A stretch of DNA of 64,000 nt from Pseudorhizobium tarimense (GTDB lineage Bacteria; Pseudomonadota; Alphaproteobacteria; Rhizobiales; Rhizobiaceae): contig NZ_JALJRA010000008.1 in NCBI RefSeq assembly GCF_022968135.1, positions 124,001-188,000 on the forward strand. The letters are read 5' to 3'. Every line of letters begins with the position of its first letter. Positions within the stretch are counted from its first letter, which is position 1. This document shows positions 25,343 through 34,210 of this stretch, piece by piece. Below the pieces are notes generated by a model, which had not been told where the DNA came from, did no database searches, and saw only the letters and a list, made by a program, of their open reading frames with translations. The position numbers and the translations under genes were made by a program.

Positions 25343-26773
25343 CTATCGCCGCTTCTTCTTTGATTCGAATGGATTTTCCGACGCCCGTAGATGAATGCGG
25401 ATCGGCACGCCCGGCATCTGGAAGTCCATGCGCAGCCCGTTGGTCAGGTAGCGGAGGTAGGATTCTGGCACTGCTTCCGGCCGCGTGCAGGAGATCATGA
25501 AGGCCGGTGGGCGGGCCTTCACCTGCGTCATGTACTTGAGCTTCAGCCGGCGACCGGAAACGGCCGGTGGCGGATGCTGGACCTGCACCCCTTCGAGCCA
25601 GCGGTTGAGCTTGGCCGTCGAGATGCGCGTGTTCCACACGCGGTCAGTGTCGACGATGTTCTGCATCAGCTTGTCGAGCCCGTAGCCGGTCTGGCCGGAG
25701 ATCGGTACGGCGCGGATGCCGCGCGCCTGCGGCAAGAGCCGCTCGGTCTTTTCGCGCAGGTCGGCCAGCACCGCCTGCGGCTCCTCGACGAGGTCCCATT
25801 TGTTGAAGGCCAGCACGGCAGCGCGGCCCTCGCGCAGCACGAGGTCGACGATCTGCAGGTCCTGCTTTTCGAACGGGATCGTGGCGTCGAAGACGATCAC
25901 GACCGTCTCGGCAAAGCGTATGGCGCGCAGCGCATCGGCGACGGAAAGTTTCTCGAGCTTCTCCTGCACCCGCGCCTTGCGCCGCATGCCGGCGGTATCG
26001 AACATCTTGATCGTGCGGCCGCGCCAGTCCCATTCCACCGAGATGGAATCGCGGGTGATGCCGGCTTCCGGCCCGGTCAGCAGCCGGTCCTCGCCGAGGA
26101 AGCGGTTGATCAGCGTCGACTTGCCGGCATTGGGACGCCCGACGATAGCGACGCGCAGCGGTTTCGTATCGTCATAGGTGGGCTCGGTCTCCTCGTCCGC
26201 GTCACCTTCCAGTTCTCCGGCCGGGATGCTGACATCGGTGACCGCTTCCTCGTCGTTCTCGCCGGCAAAGGCACGCTCCTCGCCGATCGCCTCAACGATC
26301 GCATCGCGCAGGTCGATCATCCCCTGCCCATGCTCGGCCGAAATCGGCACCGGCTCGCCAAGCCCCAGCGTGAAGGCGTCGTAGAACCCGCCATCGGAGC
26401 CGCGCGCCTCGGACTTGTTGGCGACCAGCACTACCGGTTTGCCGCTGCGGCGCAATAGTTCGCCGAAGGTCTTGTCGAGCGGCGTCAGCCCCATCTTTGC
26501 GTCGACCACGAAGAGCGTCAGATCCGCCTCGCCGATCGCCAGTTCCGTCTGCGCCCGCATCCGGCCTTCCAGCGTCTCCGGTCCGGTTTCTTCGAGACCC
26601 GCCGTATCAATGATGGTGAAGCGCAGGTCGACGAGCTTGGCGTCGCCCGGACGCCGGTCGCGCGTAACCCCTGGCGTATCGTCCACCAGGGCGAGCTTCT
26701 TGCCCACCAGCCGGTTGAAAAGCGTGGACTTGCCTACATTGGGACGTCCAACGATCGCGACAGTGAAGCTCAT
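25343..26773 (-). CDS. der: Ribosome biogenesis GTPase Der (EngA)
   Basis: This 476-residue protein with two tandem GTPase domains and a C-terminal KH-like domain is essential for 50S subunit assembly. The P-loops are GRPNVGKST (residue 8 on) and GRPNAGKST (about residue 210), with DTAG switch motifs after each and NKSE/NKWD guanine-specificity motifs. An acidic linker between the domains is usual in alphaproteobacteria. It lies downstream of the YfgM-like gene with a 34-base gap, as in many relatives. Confidence 0.97.
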   Translation of the reverse strand: MSFTVAIVGRPNVGKSTLFNRLVGKKLALVDDTPGVTRDRRPGDAKLVDLRFTIIDTAGLEETGPETLEGRMRAQTELAIGEADLTLFVVDAKMGLTPLDKTFGELLRRSGKPVVLVANKSEARGSDGGFYDAFTLGLGEPVPISAEHGQGMIDLRDAIVEAIGEERAFAGENDEEAVTDVSIPAGELEGDADEETEPTYDDTKPLRVAIVGRPNAGKSTLINRFLGEDRLLTGPEAGITRDSISVEWDWRGRTIKMFDTAGMRRKARVQEKLEKLSVADALRAIRFAETVVIVFDATIPFEKQDLQIVDLVLREGRAAVLAFNKWDLVEEPQAVLADLREKTERLLPQARGIRAVPISGQTGYGLDKLMQNIVDTDRVWNTRISTAKLNRWLEGVQVQHPPPAVSGRRLKLKYMTQVKARPPAFMISCTRPEAVPESYLRYLTNGLRMDFQMPGVPIRIHLRASENPFESKKKRR

Positions 26774-26807
26774 GCGTCTTTTCCTTCAGCCCTTCCCGGT
26801 GCGGGAC

Positions 26808-27479
26808 TTAGGGCGCCTTGCCGGATGCGGCGATGTTGTCGAGCATGATCTGCGCGCGGTTGGCCACGTTGCGCGGTGCAGCCGCGTCGTCGGCGATCGC
26901 CTGGAACCACTCCTTGGCGCGCACCATGTCGCCCGCCTTGTATGCGGAAAGTCCGAGCGCCTCGCGCGCCGAATTGCGCAGCGCGTGATTGCCGGTGGTC
27001 AGCACTTCGGCCTGCGCCGAGACCTCTTCATAGGTGCCGCTGTCGATCAGCAGCCACGCGCCGCGAAGCCGCGCAACGTCGCGCATGGCGTCCGGAGCGG
27101 CGTTGTTCTCTGCAACCTGAGAGAAGGCGGCAACGGCGCCGGCCGTGTCGCCTTTCTGCGCCAGAACGGATGCCGCCCGCATCTGCGCCAGCACTGGATA
27201 GGAGCCGCTGCCGTCCTCTTGCAGCGCCTGAAAAGCGGCCAACGCCTCGTCGTGCTTGCCTTCTTCCGACAGCTTGAGGGCCGCCAGGAAGCGATCGCCC
27301 GAGGCCGACGCATTGTGCGTTTCCCAGTATTCGAAGCCGCGATAGCCGGCGGTGGCGACGACGATGAGAACGGCAACACCGATGATGATCTTGCCGTAGC
27401 GGCTCCAGGCCGTCCTGAACCGATCGGAACGCAGTTCCTCATTCACTTCGCGGATAAAGCTGTCGTTGTCGTGCGCCAT
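26808..27479 (-). CDS. YfgM-like membrane-anchored TPR protein
   Basis: This 223-residue protein has a single N-terminal transmembrane helix (about residues 28-48, KIIIGVAVLIVVATAGYRGF) followed by tetratricopeptide-like repeats (DEALAAFQALQ, AREALGLSAYKAGDMVRAKEWF). It matches the YfgM/TPR_21 family, whose E. coli member is an ancillary SecYEG partner involved in periplasmic chaperone traffic. The start MAHDND at 27479 is preferred over the longer frame from 27509. The gene order YfgM-like then der is conserved in many proteobacteria. Confidence 0.85.
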   Translation of the reverse strand: MAHDNDSFIREVNEELRSDRFRTAWSRYGKIIIGVAVLIVVATAGYRGFEYWETHNASASGDRFLAALKLSEEGKHDEALAAFQALQEDGSGSYPVLAQMRAASVLAQKGDTAGAVAAFSQVAENNAAPDAMRDVARLRGAWLLIDSGTYEEVSAQAEVLTTGNHALRNSAREALGLSAYKAGDMVRAKEWFQAIADDAAAPRNVANRAQIMLDNIAASGKAP

Positions 27480-27636
27480 TCCAGTCTCCGGCCCCCGTCG
27501 GCCCATCATGCGGAAAAGCGCCTTCTAGAGCCTTTCCCGGCAAAAGGGAACCGGGTCTGTGCTCTCCTTGCCTTCGCCGCAATCACGCCACACAAGCTGA
27601 CGCCGACCTTTGCCAAACCCTCATTGCACGGTGTTC

Positions 27637-28626
27637 ATGTTTCTGCGCATTTTCTTGAGCCTTTTCCTCTGCCTGCCGATCTCTGCCCTCGCCGAAGAAG
27701 TGCAGCCGGAAAAACCGAAGCAGTTGCTTCTCGTCTCCTTCGACGGCGCCGGCGACAACACGCTCTGGCAGCGCAGCCGGGACTTCGCCCGCACCGCAAA
27801 CATCCGCTTCACCTATTTCCTTTCCTGTACACTCGTCCTCGCAAAGCCCGATGCTGCGGCGTACAAAGGCCCGCATCACAAGGCGGGCCGATCCAATATC
27901 GGTTTCGCCCAAAGCCGCGAGGAAGCGCGCACCCGGCTTGCCCATGTCTGGCAGGCGCATCTGGAGGGGCACGAGATCGCCAGCCACACCTGCGGCCACT
28001 TCGATGGCGCCGACTGGTCCGAAGCGGATTGGGCAACCGAGATGAAAAGCTTCCGCTCCGTCCTCTCCGACGCCTGGGCTGCCAACGATGCGGCAAGGGA
28101 CGAGCCGCAAGGCTGGCGCGCCTTCGTAGAACAGGGCATCCGCGGTTTCCGTGCCCCCTATCTCTCGGTGCCGGATACGCTGTTTGCGGCAGAGAAGCAG
28201 GCAGGCTTCCTCTACGACGCAAGCTCCGTCACCCGCGGGCCCGAGGCGCCCGTAGACAAAGGCGGCGTCAGCCGCTTTGGGCTGCCGCTGATCCCGGAAG
28301 GCCCCAAACAGCGCCCGATCATCGCGATGGACTACAATCTCTTCATCCGCCATTCGGCAGGTGTCGAGAACCCCAGCCGCTCGGCTGAATTCGAGGAACG
28401 CGCCTATACCGCCTTCCGCGCCGCTTTCGACCGCCAATATGAGGGCGACCGCAGCCCCCTCCAGATTGGCCTGCACTTCGTCAAGATGAACGGCGGCGCC
28501 TATTGGCGCGCCATGGAGCGGTTGGCAACGGAGGTCTGCAAACTGCCGGACGTCGCCTGCGTGACGTATGCGGAGGCGATGGAGGTGCTTGAGGACGGCC
28601 GGGTGCAGGAGAGTTCGGGGCTGTAG
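27637..28626 (+). CDS. Exported polysaccharide deacetylase family protein
   Basis: This 329-residue protein has a signal peptide (MFLRIFLSLFLCLPISALAEE) and a NodB-like deacetylase fold. The catalytic Asp is in LVSFDGAGDN, the metal histidines appear in HEIASHTCGHF, and FRAPYL carries the conserved arginine. An in-frame TTG at 27610 would add nine residues. It probably acts on an envelope or extracellular glycan; the variant C-terminal half does not show which. It is divergent from the YfgM-like gene. Confidence 0.83.
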   Translation: MFLRIFLSLFLCLPISALAEEVQPEKPKQLLLVSFDGAGDNTLWQRSRDFARTANIRFTYFLSCTLVLAKPDAAAYKGPHHKAGRSNIGFAQSREEARTRLAHVWQAHLEGHEIASHTCGHFDGADWSEADWATEMKSFRSVLSDAWAANDAARDEPQGWRAFVEQGIRGFRAPYLSVPDTLFAAEKQAGFLYDASSVTRGPEAPVDKGGVSRFGLPLIPEGPKQRPIIAMDYNLFIRHSAGVENPSRSAEFEERAYTAFRAAFDRQYEGDRSPLQIGLHFVKMNGGAYWRAMERLATEVCKLPDVACVTYAEAMEVLEDGRVQESSGL

Positions 28627-28697
28627 AGACGGCTTGCAAAGACTCTTGCGCGCGAACTTCACTGATTGCTAGCATTGCCCCTTGAAGGAGAAGTGCC

Positions 28698-28993
28698 ATG
28701 AGCGGCAGGAACTTCAGCAGCATGTCAGCGACTTCGTTGATCGTGAAGTGGCCTCTGGCAGACATCGAAGCGCCAGCGAGGTGGTGACTGAAGCGCTCAG
28801 ACGTTACGAAGACGACATCAGCGCCGTATGGCTGATCTGACTGTGATCGCAGAGGTTGCGCGCAATGGCGAAGCCGTTGCGCGCAATGGCGAAGCCGCAA
28901 TCGACGACGGCGATTTTACCCTCATAAGCGGCAAGGACGGCTCCCAAGAGCTTCTTGAGCGGCTGAATGAGCGCTTCTCGCGAAAGCAGCAAA
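28698..28993 (+). pseudogene. Decayed ParD-type antitoxin
   Basis: The ATG at 28698 follows an AAGGAG site, but the ParD-like sequence is in another frame: QELQQHVSDFVDREVASGRH then RSASEVVTEALRRYEDDISA, the ribbon-helix-helix domain, which hits a stop at 28840. The expected C-terminal part, DDGDFTLISGKDGSQELLER, continues in a third frame. A perfect 21-base tandem duplication (28855-28896) adds a repeated VARNGEA unit. Two frameshifts are needed to restore a protein, so the antitoxin is probably dead. Confidence 0.75.
28855..28896 (+). repeat. 21-base tandem duplication
   Basis: The unit at 28855-28875 is repeated exactly at 28876-28896, adding seven codons in frame (VARNGEA twice). It sits in the C-terminal part of the decayed antitoxin gene, consistent with slippage in unselected sequence. 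Confidence 0.9.
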
Positions 28994-29004
28994 CCTCCCA
29001 AGCA

Positions 29005-29384
29005 ATGGCTGATTATCGACTTTCAGCCTTTGCGCTGGAACAGATCGGCGAGATTCTGGAACGAAGCCAGGAAAAATTCGGCGACATCGCCCGCGAACGC
29101 TGCGCGGCTCTTCTCGTTACCGCGATGCAGGATGCCGCCGATGATCCACGTCGCCCCACAGTCTCATGGAGATCCATACCTTGTGGAAAGGTCGGCATCT
29201 ACCACATCCGGAACAGCGAAAGCGTGTGCCCGATCCTTTCGGTCCAGTCGGAGAGCCACGCCACTATCTCATCTTCCAACTGGGTGCGGACGACATCGTT
29301 GATATATTGGGCTTTATCCATGACAGCATGCTGTTCAGCCGCGCATTCCGGCGGGTGACGAAGGAAGGCTGCCAGCCGGATTGA
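29005..29384 (+). pseudogene. Decayed ParE-type toxin
   Basis: The reading starts MADYRLSAFALEQIGEILER and continues through KFGDIARERCAALLVTAMQD, a ParE/RelE-like beginning, up to GKVGIYHIRNS. The remainder, GEPRHYLIFQLGADDIVDIL and ending LFSRAFRRV, is in the neighbouring frame up to 29384. One frameshift near 29215-29245 therefore splits the gene. Together with the broken ParD it forms a dead toxin-antitoxin pair beside the deacetylase gene. Confidence 0.72.
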
Positions 29385-29769
29385 GCGCATCGCCTCGGCA
29401 ACCGTACAACCGAGCGATCATGGGCTTTCGGAGGGTGAACGTTTCAATTCCAGATAAATGAATTTCACCTTGAACTTCCGAGGCTTGGCTGCCGGTCACA
29501 CGGTATTTCATCCCTCTCCCCACCGGAGGGAGCGACAATGCGTGCGTCATCGGACGGGAACGCCGGGTCGCGAACCGGTTAGCATCCTGGTCAAGGCCTC
29601 GGCGCCGGTGATGCTGCAGTGACCAAAGCGGCAGCAGGGAACGCCGCAGCGGAAACGGCAGCCGGCGCAGGCGGAACACCTGAAACACCAACCCGAACGA
29701 CGACCGCCTGCCCCCTTCCCGTTATCCCCGCGCGGCTTCCGCCGGCGCGGCAAAGACGGCTGCCTCGCT
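29385..29769. other. 385-base stretch without a recognisable gene
   Basis: Between the dead parE and bacA there are only short reading frames of biased composition. A cysteine-rich reading on the reverse strand (29547-29753) has no ribosome site and resembles nothing I know. No terminator, repeat or RNA gene is evident. Confidence 0.5.
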
Positions 29770-31047
29770 TTAGGTCGGACGGTCAGCTTCCATCTCGCCG
29801 CTCATTGCCTCGCGCTGCAGGTAATGCTGGTCGATCTCCGGCAGCGGCTCATTGTCGATCGCCTTCTCGAAAGCGCGCAGGCGCTTGTAGATCGATAGAA
29901 GCTCGACGATCGTCGGCCAGGACGAAACGAGATATTGGAACGACGATGTCACCTGGGTGAACGCGCCGGAAATTTGGTTCAGCGCCCCGAGCGAGATGCG
30001 CCCCGCAATGATCGACGGCGCCAGGATCAAGAGCGAGAAGATGTTGTTGATCTGCAGGTAGAAGATCCGGGCGATGTTGAAATAGAGGTAGTGGAAGTAG
30101 AGCGTGAAGTAGTTGCGACGCACGTTGTCGAAGAGCTCCGTCACCGTCATCGGCTGCGCACGGTCGGCATTGTCCTCACCGTAGACCAATTCCTTGCGGT
30201 AGGCCGCCTCGACGCGCTGGTTGCGGAACTCCAGCCCCGGCAGCTTGATGCCGACGAGCGCCATGAACACCGTACCGAAGACCGACCACAGCACCGCCGC
30301 CGTCACCAGCGGATAGGGAACCTCGCCGATCAGCGGCAGCTCCGTGATGTTCCGGGAAAGCCGCATCAGCACCGGCGTGAAGGCGATCAGGGTCATGATG
30401 GAATCGATGAAGCTGACGCCAAGCCCTTCCACCGTCGAGGAGAACCGCATCGTGTCCTCTTGCACACGCTGCGAGGCGCCCTCAATATTGCGCAGCTTCG
30501 GCCACTGCGACATGTAGTATTCGTTCATGGCCGTGCGCCAGCGGAAGATATAGTGGCTGACGAAGAAGCGGGTGAGAACGGCAACCGCGACGGCCACCAT
30601 GGCGATGCCGAGGAAGATGCCGATCTGGCCGTAGAACTGTTCGGCGGTGACGGGGGCGGACTGCGACACCGCCTGCTGCACCAGATCCCAAAAGGGGCCG
30701 TACCAATTGTTGATCGCTACACTGACCTGCACCTGGAAATAGGTGGTGAATAGGATCACAGCGGAGCCGAGGATCGACCACATCTGCCAGCGGTGCGGCC
30801 GGTACCAGAACCAGAAGGCCGTGAAGATCAGCGACACCAGCGTGAAGTAGAGGTAGAACCACAGGAAGGCCGGCGACCAGAAGGTCGAGATGCCGATTTC
30901 CGGCTGCGCATCGACCGGTATCGGCGGCATGCCGAAATAGGTGCCCAGGTCCTCTCCGATCGCGTACCAGAAGACAATGACGAGCGCCGACCATGCGGCA
31001 GCGGAGATGAAGAACAGCTTCGGTTGCGGGAAGAAGGACTTGAACAC
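29770..31047 (-). CDS. bacA: BacA/SbmA-type peptide transporter
   Basis: This 425-residue inner-membrane protein is of the SbmA/BacA family, with about seven or eight hydrophobic segments and no ATPase domain. Sequence along the protein ([57 protein letters not shown], ending in [11 protein letters not shown]) is characteristic. In Rhizobium and Brucella BacA imports antimicrobial peptides and is needed for chronic infection, and it influences very-long-chain fatty acid modification of lipid A. It stands alone. Confidence 0.93.
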   Translation of the reverse strand: MFKSFFPQPKLFFISAAAWSALVIVFWYAIGEDLGTYFGMPPIPVDAQPEIGISTFWSPAFLWFYLYFTLVSLIFTAFWFWYRPHRWQMWSILGSAVILFTTYFQVQVSVAINNWYGPFWDLVQQAVSQSAPVTAEQFYGQIGIFLGIAMVAVAVAVLTRFFVSHYIFRWRTAMNEYYMSQWPKLRNIEGASQRVQEDTMRFSSTVEGLGVSFIDSIMTLIAFTPVLMRLSRNITELPLIGEVPYPLVTAAVLWSVFGTVFMALVGIKLPGLEFRNQRVEAAYRKELVYGEDNADRAQPMTVTELFDNVRRNYFTLYFHYLYFNIARIFYLQINNIFSLLILAPSIIAGRISLGALNQISGAFTQVTSSFQYLVSSWPTIVELLSIYKRLRAFEKAIDNEPLPEIDQHYLQREAMSGEMEADRPT

Positions 31048-31169
31048 GGTGGCAGCACTCGTTTGCGCGGTTACGGCGTTGATTGGCGGGGTGGTGGCGG
31101 CAAACTAGGGCAGAACTGTGTGAGCAGCAACGCTGCCCGCCTGTCTTACATATTTGTAATCCAGCCTGA

Positions 31170-32345
31170 TCAGGCGCTTTTGCGAAGGAGCGGGAGAACG
31201 AGCAGGGCCGAGGCGGCGAGCATGGCCGCAGCGACGATGGTCGGCAGGGTGAAGCTGCCGCTTCCTTCCGCCAACCAGCCCGCCACCAGCGGGCCGATGA
31301 TCTGCCCGGTGCCGAAGGCTGCGGTCATGATCGCCAGCGCTCGGCGCGGGCTTTCCGGCGACAGGATCCGCCCGAGCTGCAGCCCATAGGCGGTGACAGC
31401 TATGAAGGTGAGGCCGAGGAAGAGCCCGCCGATAAGTGCACCGGCAACGGGCGGCAGCAGGACCGAGGCCAGCACGCCGATCGCTTCCAGCACGATGCAG
31501 GCAAGATAGGTCGCCGCCAGTCCCGCGCGTCGCACCAGCCGCCGCCAGGCGATCAGAGACAGCGCCGCGGCCGTCCCGGTGACGAACCAGGCGAGGAATT
31601 CCACCACCGGACCCGCGGATGTCGAACGTGCAATCGCGACGAGGAAGGTGGCGGTGATCACATAGCCGAAACCGAACAGGCCGTAGGAAAGCGTCAGCAG
31701 CACGAGCGGCCGGCGCCAGGAGAGTGCCGGCTCCCGCACCGGCGCCGAACCCGGCATCGGCCGCGGCAGAAGCTGCGCAACCACCGCCACCACGACCGCC
31801 GCAAGGACTGCGCTACCGATCCAGCTCAGCCGCCAGCCATGCGCCCCGTCGCCGGCGAAGAGGTTGATGACGAAGACGAGCGCCGAGGACAGCGCGATGC
31901 CGAAGCCGACGCCGCCGAAATGCAGAAGCGGCACGGCCTCGCTCTCGGCACCATGCGGCAGCACGATCGATGAGGTGAAGACCATGGCGAAGGCGCTGGC
32001 GAGACCCGCAAGAAAACGGATCACAAGGAAGGCCGACAGGGTGTCCGTCACCGCCATGGCCGCCAGCAGCACCGCCGTGGCGAGCAGCCCGAGGAGCGCC
32101 ACCCGCCGCTCCCGGCCCGCCGCCCAGCCGAAACTGGAAAGGATCGCACCGGCAAGGTAGCCCAGGAAGTTCGCGCCCGCGATCAGGCCGGCATCGGCCG
32201 CCGAAAGGGAGGCACCCTCCATCATGCCGGGCAGGATCGGGGTAAAAACGAAACGTCCGAAGCCCATGGCCGCCGCCATCGCAAGCGCCCCGCCGAGGCC
32301 GACAAGGATGGGCGAGGATGCGGGCGGGACGGAGCGGAGGGTCAT
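31170..32345 (-). CDS. MFS transporter, YbfB/YjiJ family
   Basis: This 391-residue transporter has about twelve hydrophobic helices. The N-terminal MGFGRFVFTPILPGMMEGA and GANFLGYLAGA fit the YbfB/YjiJ branch of the major facilitator superfamily. The start at 32345 is chosen because the reading frame upstream (to 32735) only continues open opposite the catalase gene and has no family sequence. Substrate is unknown. It belongs to the same broad family as the pseudogene at 19955-21117. Confidence 0.85.
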   Translation of the reverse strand: MTLRSVPPASSPILVGLGGALAMAAAMGFGRFVFTPILPGMMEGASLSAADAGLIAGANFLGYLAGAILSSFGWAAGRERRVALLGLLATAVLLAAMAVTDTLSAFLVIRFLAGLASAFAMVFTSSIVLPHGAESEAVPLLHFGGVGFGIALSSALVFVINLFAGDGAHGWRLSWIGSAVLAAVVVAVVAQLLPRPMPGSAPVREPALSWRRPLVLLTLSYGLFGFGYVITATFLVAIARSTSAGPVVEFLAWFVTGTAAALSLIAWRRLVRRAGLAATYLACIVLEAIGVLASVLLPPVAGALIGGLFLGLTFIAVTAYGLQLGRILSPESPRRALAIMTAAFGTGQIIGPLVAGWLAEGSGSFTLPTIVAAAMLAASALLVLPLLRKSA

Positions 32346-32528
32346 GGCTCGCTTATTGCACCGCAGCCGCAAGCATACAAACGCGCAAAAGTGATCAAGC
32401 GATGCATGCCGTTGATGCAACCGAGCCGAAAACCCAAGGCACGACAAAACGTCCGCCGACGCAACTTTCGGAGGAACATTAGCCATGATTTCTTGTTCGT
32501 CATCCGTCTCAACATGAAGGAGAGAGTC

Positions 32529-33353
32529 ATGTTCTATACCGACGGTAAGCTGCAATACCCTGTGCGCGTCGAGAATCCCGACCCGCTGTTCGCCCGTGCC
32601 CTGCAGCAGGCGATTGGCGGCGTTGAGGGAGAAATTCGCGTCGCCATGCAGTATTTCTTCCAGGCGTGTGGTGCTCGGGGAAATCCCAAGTTCCGCGATC
32701 TGCTGATGAACACTGCCGCCGAAGAACTCGGCCATATCGAAATGCTGGCCACGGCCGTCGCGATGAACCTGGAAGGCGCTCCGCTAAGCCTCAAGGAAGA
32801 AGTTGCCAATGACCCGGTCGGCGGCGCCGTCCTGGGCGGCATCAACCTGAAGAACCTGCTATCGGCCGGCCTTTCCGCCATGCCGATCGACTCCGACGGC
32901 GTCCCTTTCAACATGTCGCACATCTATGCCAGCGGCAATATCGCAGCCGACATGTCCGCCAATGTCACGGCGGAATCGACCGGGCGTATCCTTGCCGTGC
33001 GCCTCTACAACATGACGAACGACCCGGGCATGAAGGACATGCTCTCCTTCCTCATCGCGCGCGACACCATGCACCAGAACCAGTGGCTGGCAGCGCTGGA
33101 AGAGCTGGGCGGGCATGAAGAAGTCTTCCCGATCCCCAACAGCTTCCCGCAGGAGCAGGAGAACCAGGACTTCAACTATACCTTCCTGGGCTTCCAGAAC
33201 GATGGCAGCGAGCCCGTCCAGGGTCGCTGGTCGGAAGGCCAGTCGATCGACGGCAACGGCTCCTTCTCTAGCCGACCGATGCAGCCGCTCGGCGAAAAGC
33301 CGAACCTCGGCCGCGCCAAGCCCAACAGCGGCGCCCAGGCCGAACAGCTCTAG
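32529..33353 (+). CDS. Manganese catalase
   Basis: This 274-residue ferritin-like protein is of the dimanganese catalase family, which disproportionates hydrogen peroxide without heme. The ligands of the Lactobacillus plantarum enzyme have visible counterparts: Glu35, Glu66, His69, Glu149 and His182 (VEGEIRVAMQ, AEELGHIEML, VTAESTGR, RDTMHQNQW). AAGGAGA precedes the ATG at 32529. The C-terminal 60 residues are a Pro/Gly/Ser-rich tail seen in many members. A small exported HIRAN protein follows nine bases later, so the two probably share a transcript. Confidence 0.9.
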   Translation: MFYTDGKLQYPVRVENPDPLFARALQQAIGGVEGEIRVAMQYFFQACGARGNPKFRDLLMNTAAEELGHIEMLATAVAMNLEGAPLSLKEEVANDPVGGAVLGGINLKNLLSAGLSAMPIDSDGVPFNMSHIYASGNIAADMSANVTAESTGRILAVRLYNMTNDPGMKDMLSFLIARDTMHQNQWLAALEELGGHEEVFPIPNSFPQEQENQDFNYTFLGFQNDGSEPVQGRWSEGQSIDGNGSFSSRPMQPLGEKPNLGRAKPNSGAQAEQL

Positions 33354-33362
33354 GAGGGCGAC

Positions 33363-33776
33363 ATGGAAAGGCGTTCCTTCCTTACAGGAGCAGGCGGAGC
33401 CCTGGTGGCACTTCCCTTCGCGGCCGGTAGTGCAGCAGCGGCACCGGATGCGACTGGGGGCGTCCGAGTGCTGCGCTCCTATGTTGCCAATAGGGACCAG
33501 TTCCCTCAGGCGCAAGCGCCTGAGCCGAACGAAACCTTGCGCTTGGAGCGGCGTCCGGATCGTGCATACGATCCGACCAGCATCGCTGTTCTGCGTGGCG
33601 ACGGCAGCCAGCTGGGTTATCTTCCTTCGGCTTCGGCCGGCCTTCTGGCGGCACTGCTGGACCAGGGCTTCGCTGCCTATGCAGCCACCCTGCCCCGCAC
33701 GGCAGGCTCAGACATCCCGGTCGAGGTCTTTCTCAACAAGGACCTGAGCCGCGTCCACTGGAGGGCCTCCGCCTGA
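33363..33776 (+). CDS. Exported HIRAN-domain protein
   Basis: This 137-residue protein begins MERRSFLTGAGGALVALP, which looks like a signal peptide with a twin-arginine flavour, ending near AAAAPDA. The rest (about residues 33-128) fits a HIRAN domain: VRVLRSYVANRD, LRLERRPDRAYDPTSIAVL and GSQLGYLPSASAGLLAALLD. HIRAN domains are best known as DNA-end-binding modules of helicases and nucleases, so a secreted stand-alone copy is unusual. It follows the Mn catalase gene by nine bases and precedes a hairpin terminator. Function is unknown. Confidence 0.72.
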   Translation: MERRSFLTGAGGALVALPFAAGSAAAAPDATGGVRVLRSYVANRDQFPQAQAPEPNETLRLERRPDRAYDPTSIAVLRGDGSQLGYLPSASAGLLAALLDQGFAAYAATLPRTAGSDIPVEVFLNKDLSRVHWRASA

Positions 33777-33801
33777 TTTGGCGCAAGCAGCGGCATAGTC
33801 T

Positions 33802-33841
33802 AAAGGGCCACGGGAGCACGCTTCCGTGGCCTTTGCTTGTT
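33802..33841 (+). terminator. Terminator after catalase/HIRAN operon
   Basis: GGCCACGG (33806-33813) pairs with CCGTGGCC (33824-33831), extended by AAAG/TTT pairing outside, and is followed by a T-rich tract. It lies about 25 bases after the HIRAN gene stop. Confidence 0.75.
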
Positions 33842-34210
33842 TGCATATGCTCGAGGCCGACAGTTTTTCACAAGCGCCCCCCGGCAAAAGGGTCCGGAAA
33901 TGCGCTAGAACCGTCCTATTTTGACGCAGGCGCACGCTAGAGGCGGCTGATCAGTGCTCTCAGCATCAGCCCTCGTTAACCTTGCATAGGCGCGGCCGCG
34001 GCGGCACCTGAACCTTGGCCGTGGTTCTGACTTACACTCACAACGTCGATCGAGTCGGATCAGCGACATGATGTCGTCGGCGAAGGGCGGACCTGCAAGC
34101 CGCTCCCGGGCCACCCGTCTCGCGGCGGTGCGGGCACTCCTGGCGAAGCCGGTTCAATGACTGAACCCGTTCGCCGTGACCCGCATTCTTTTCGCTTCAG
34201 CCCGGCAGCG
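33842..34210. other. Gene-free stretch with a hairpin
   Basis: This stretch between the HIRAN operon and map holds no convincing gene; the longest reading (33905-34114 reverse) has no family resemblance or ribosome site. A bulged inverted repeat at 34142-34175 (GGCGAA...TTCGCC outside, GGTTCA/TGAACC inside) lies just past the map stop and might end map transcription, although no T tract follows. Confidence 0.5.

Noticed and set aside
26415..28388. A 657-codon forward frame across der and the YfgM-like gene.
   Set aside because: It runs antisense to two conserved genes and then out of frame through the deacetylase gene; composition is typical of a shadow frame.
29547..29753. A cysteine-rich 68-codon reverse frame.
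   Set aside because: The cysteine pattern is irregular, no start site is supported, and overlapping frames are equally open.
32346..32735. A 130-codon N-terminal extension of the MFS gene at 31170-32345.
   Set aside because: It lies opposite the catalase start and has no similarity to MFS N-termini; the ATG at 32345 fits the family.
33905..34114. A 69-codon reverse frame between the HIRAN and map genes.
   Set aside because: No ribosome site, no family resemblance and a composition like non-coding DNA.
34142..34175. A GGTTCAA motif that first suggested a tRNA T-loop.
   Set aside because: It is part of an inverted repeat, and no acceptor stem, anticodon arm or D-loop can be built around it.
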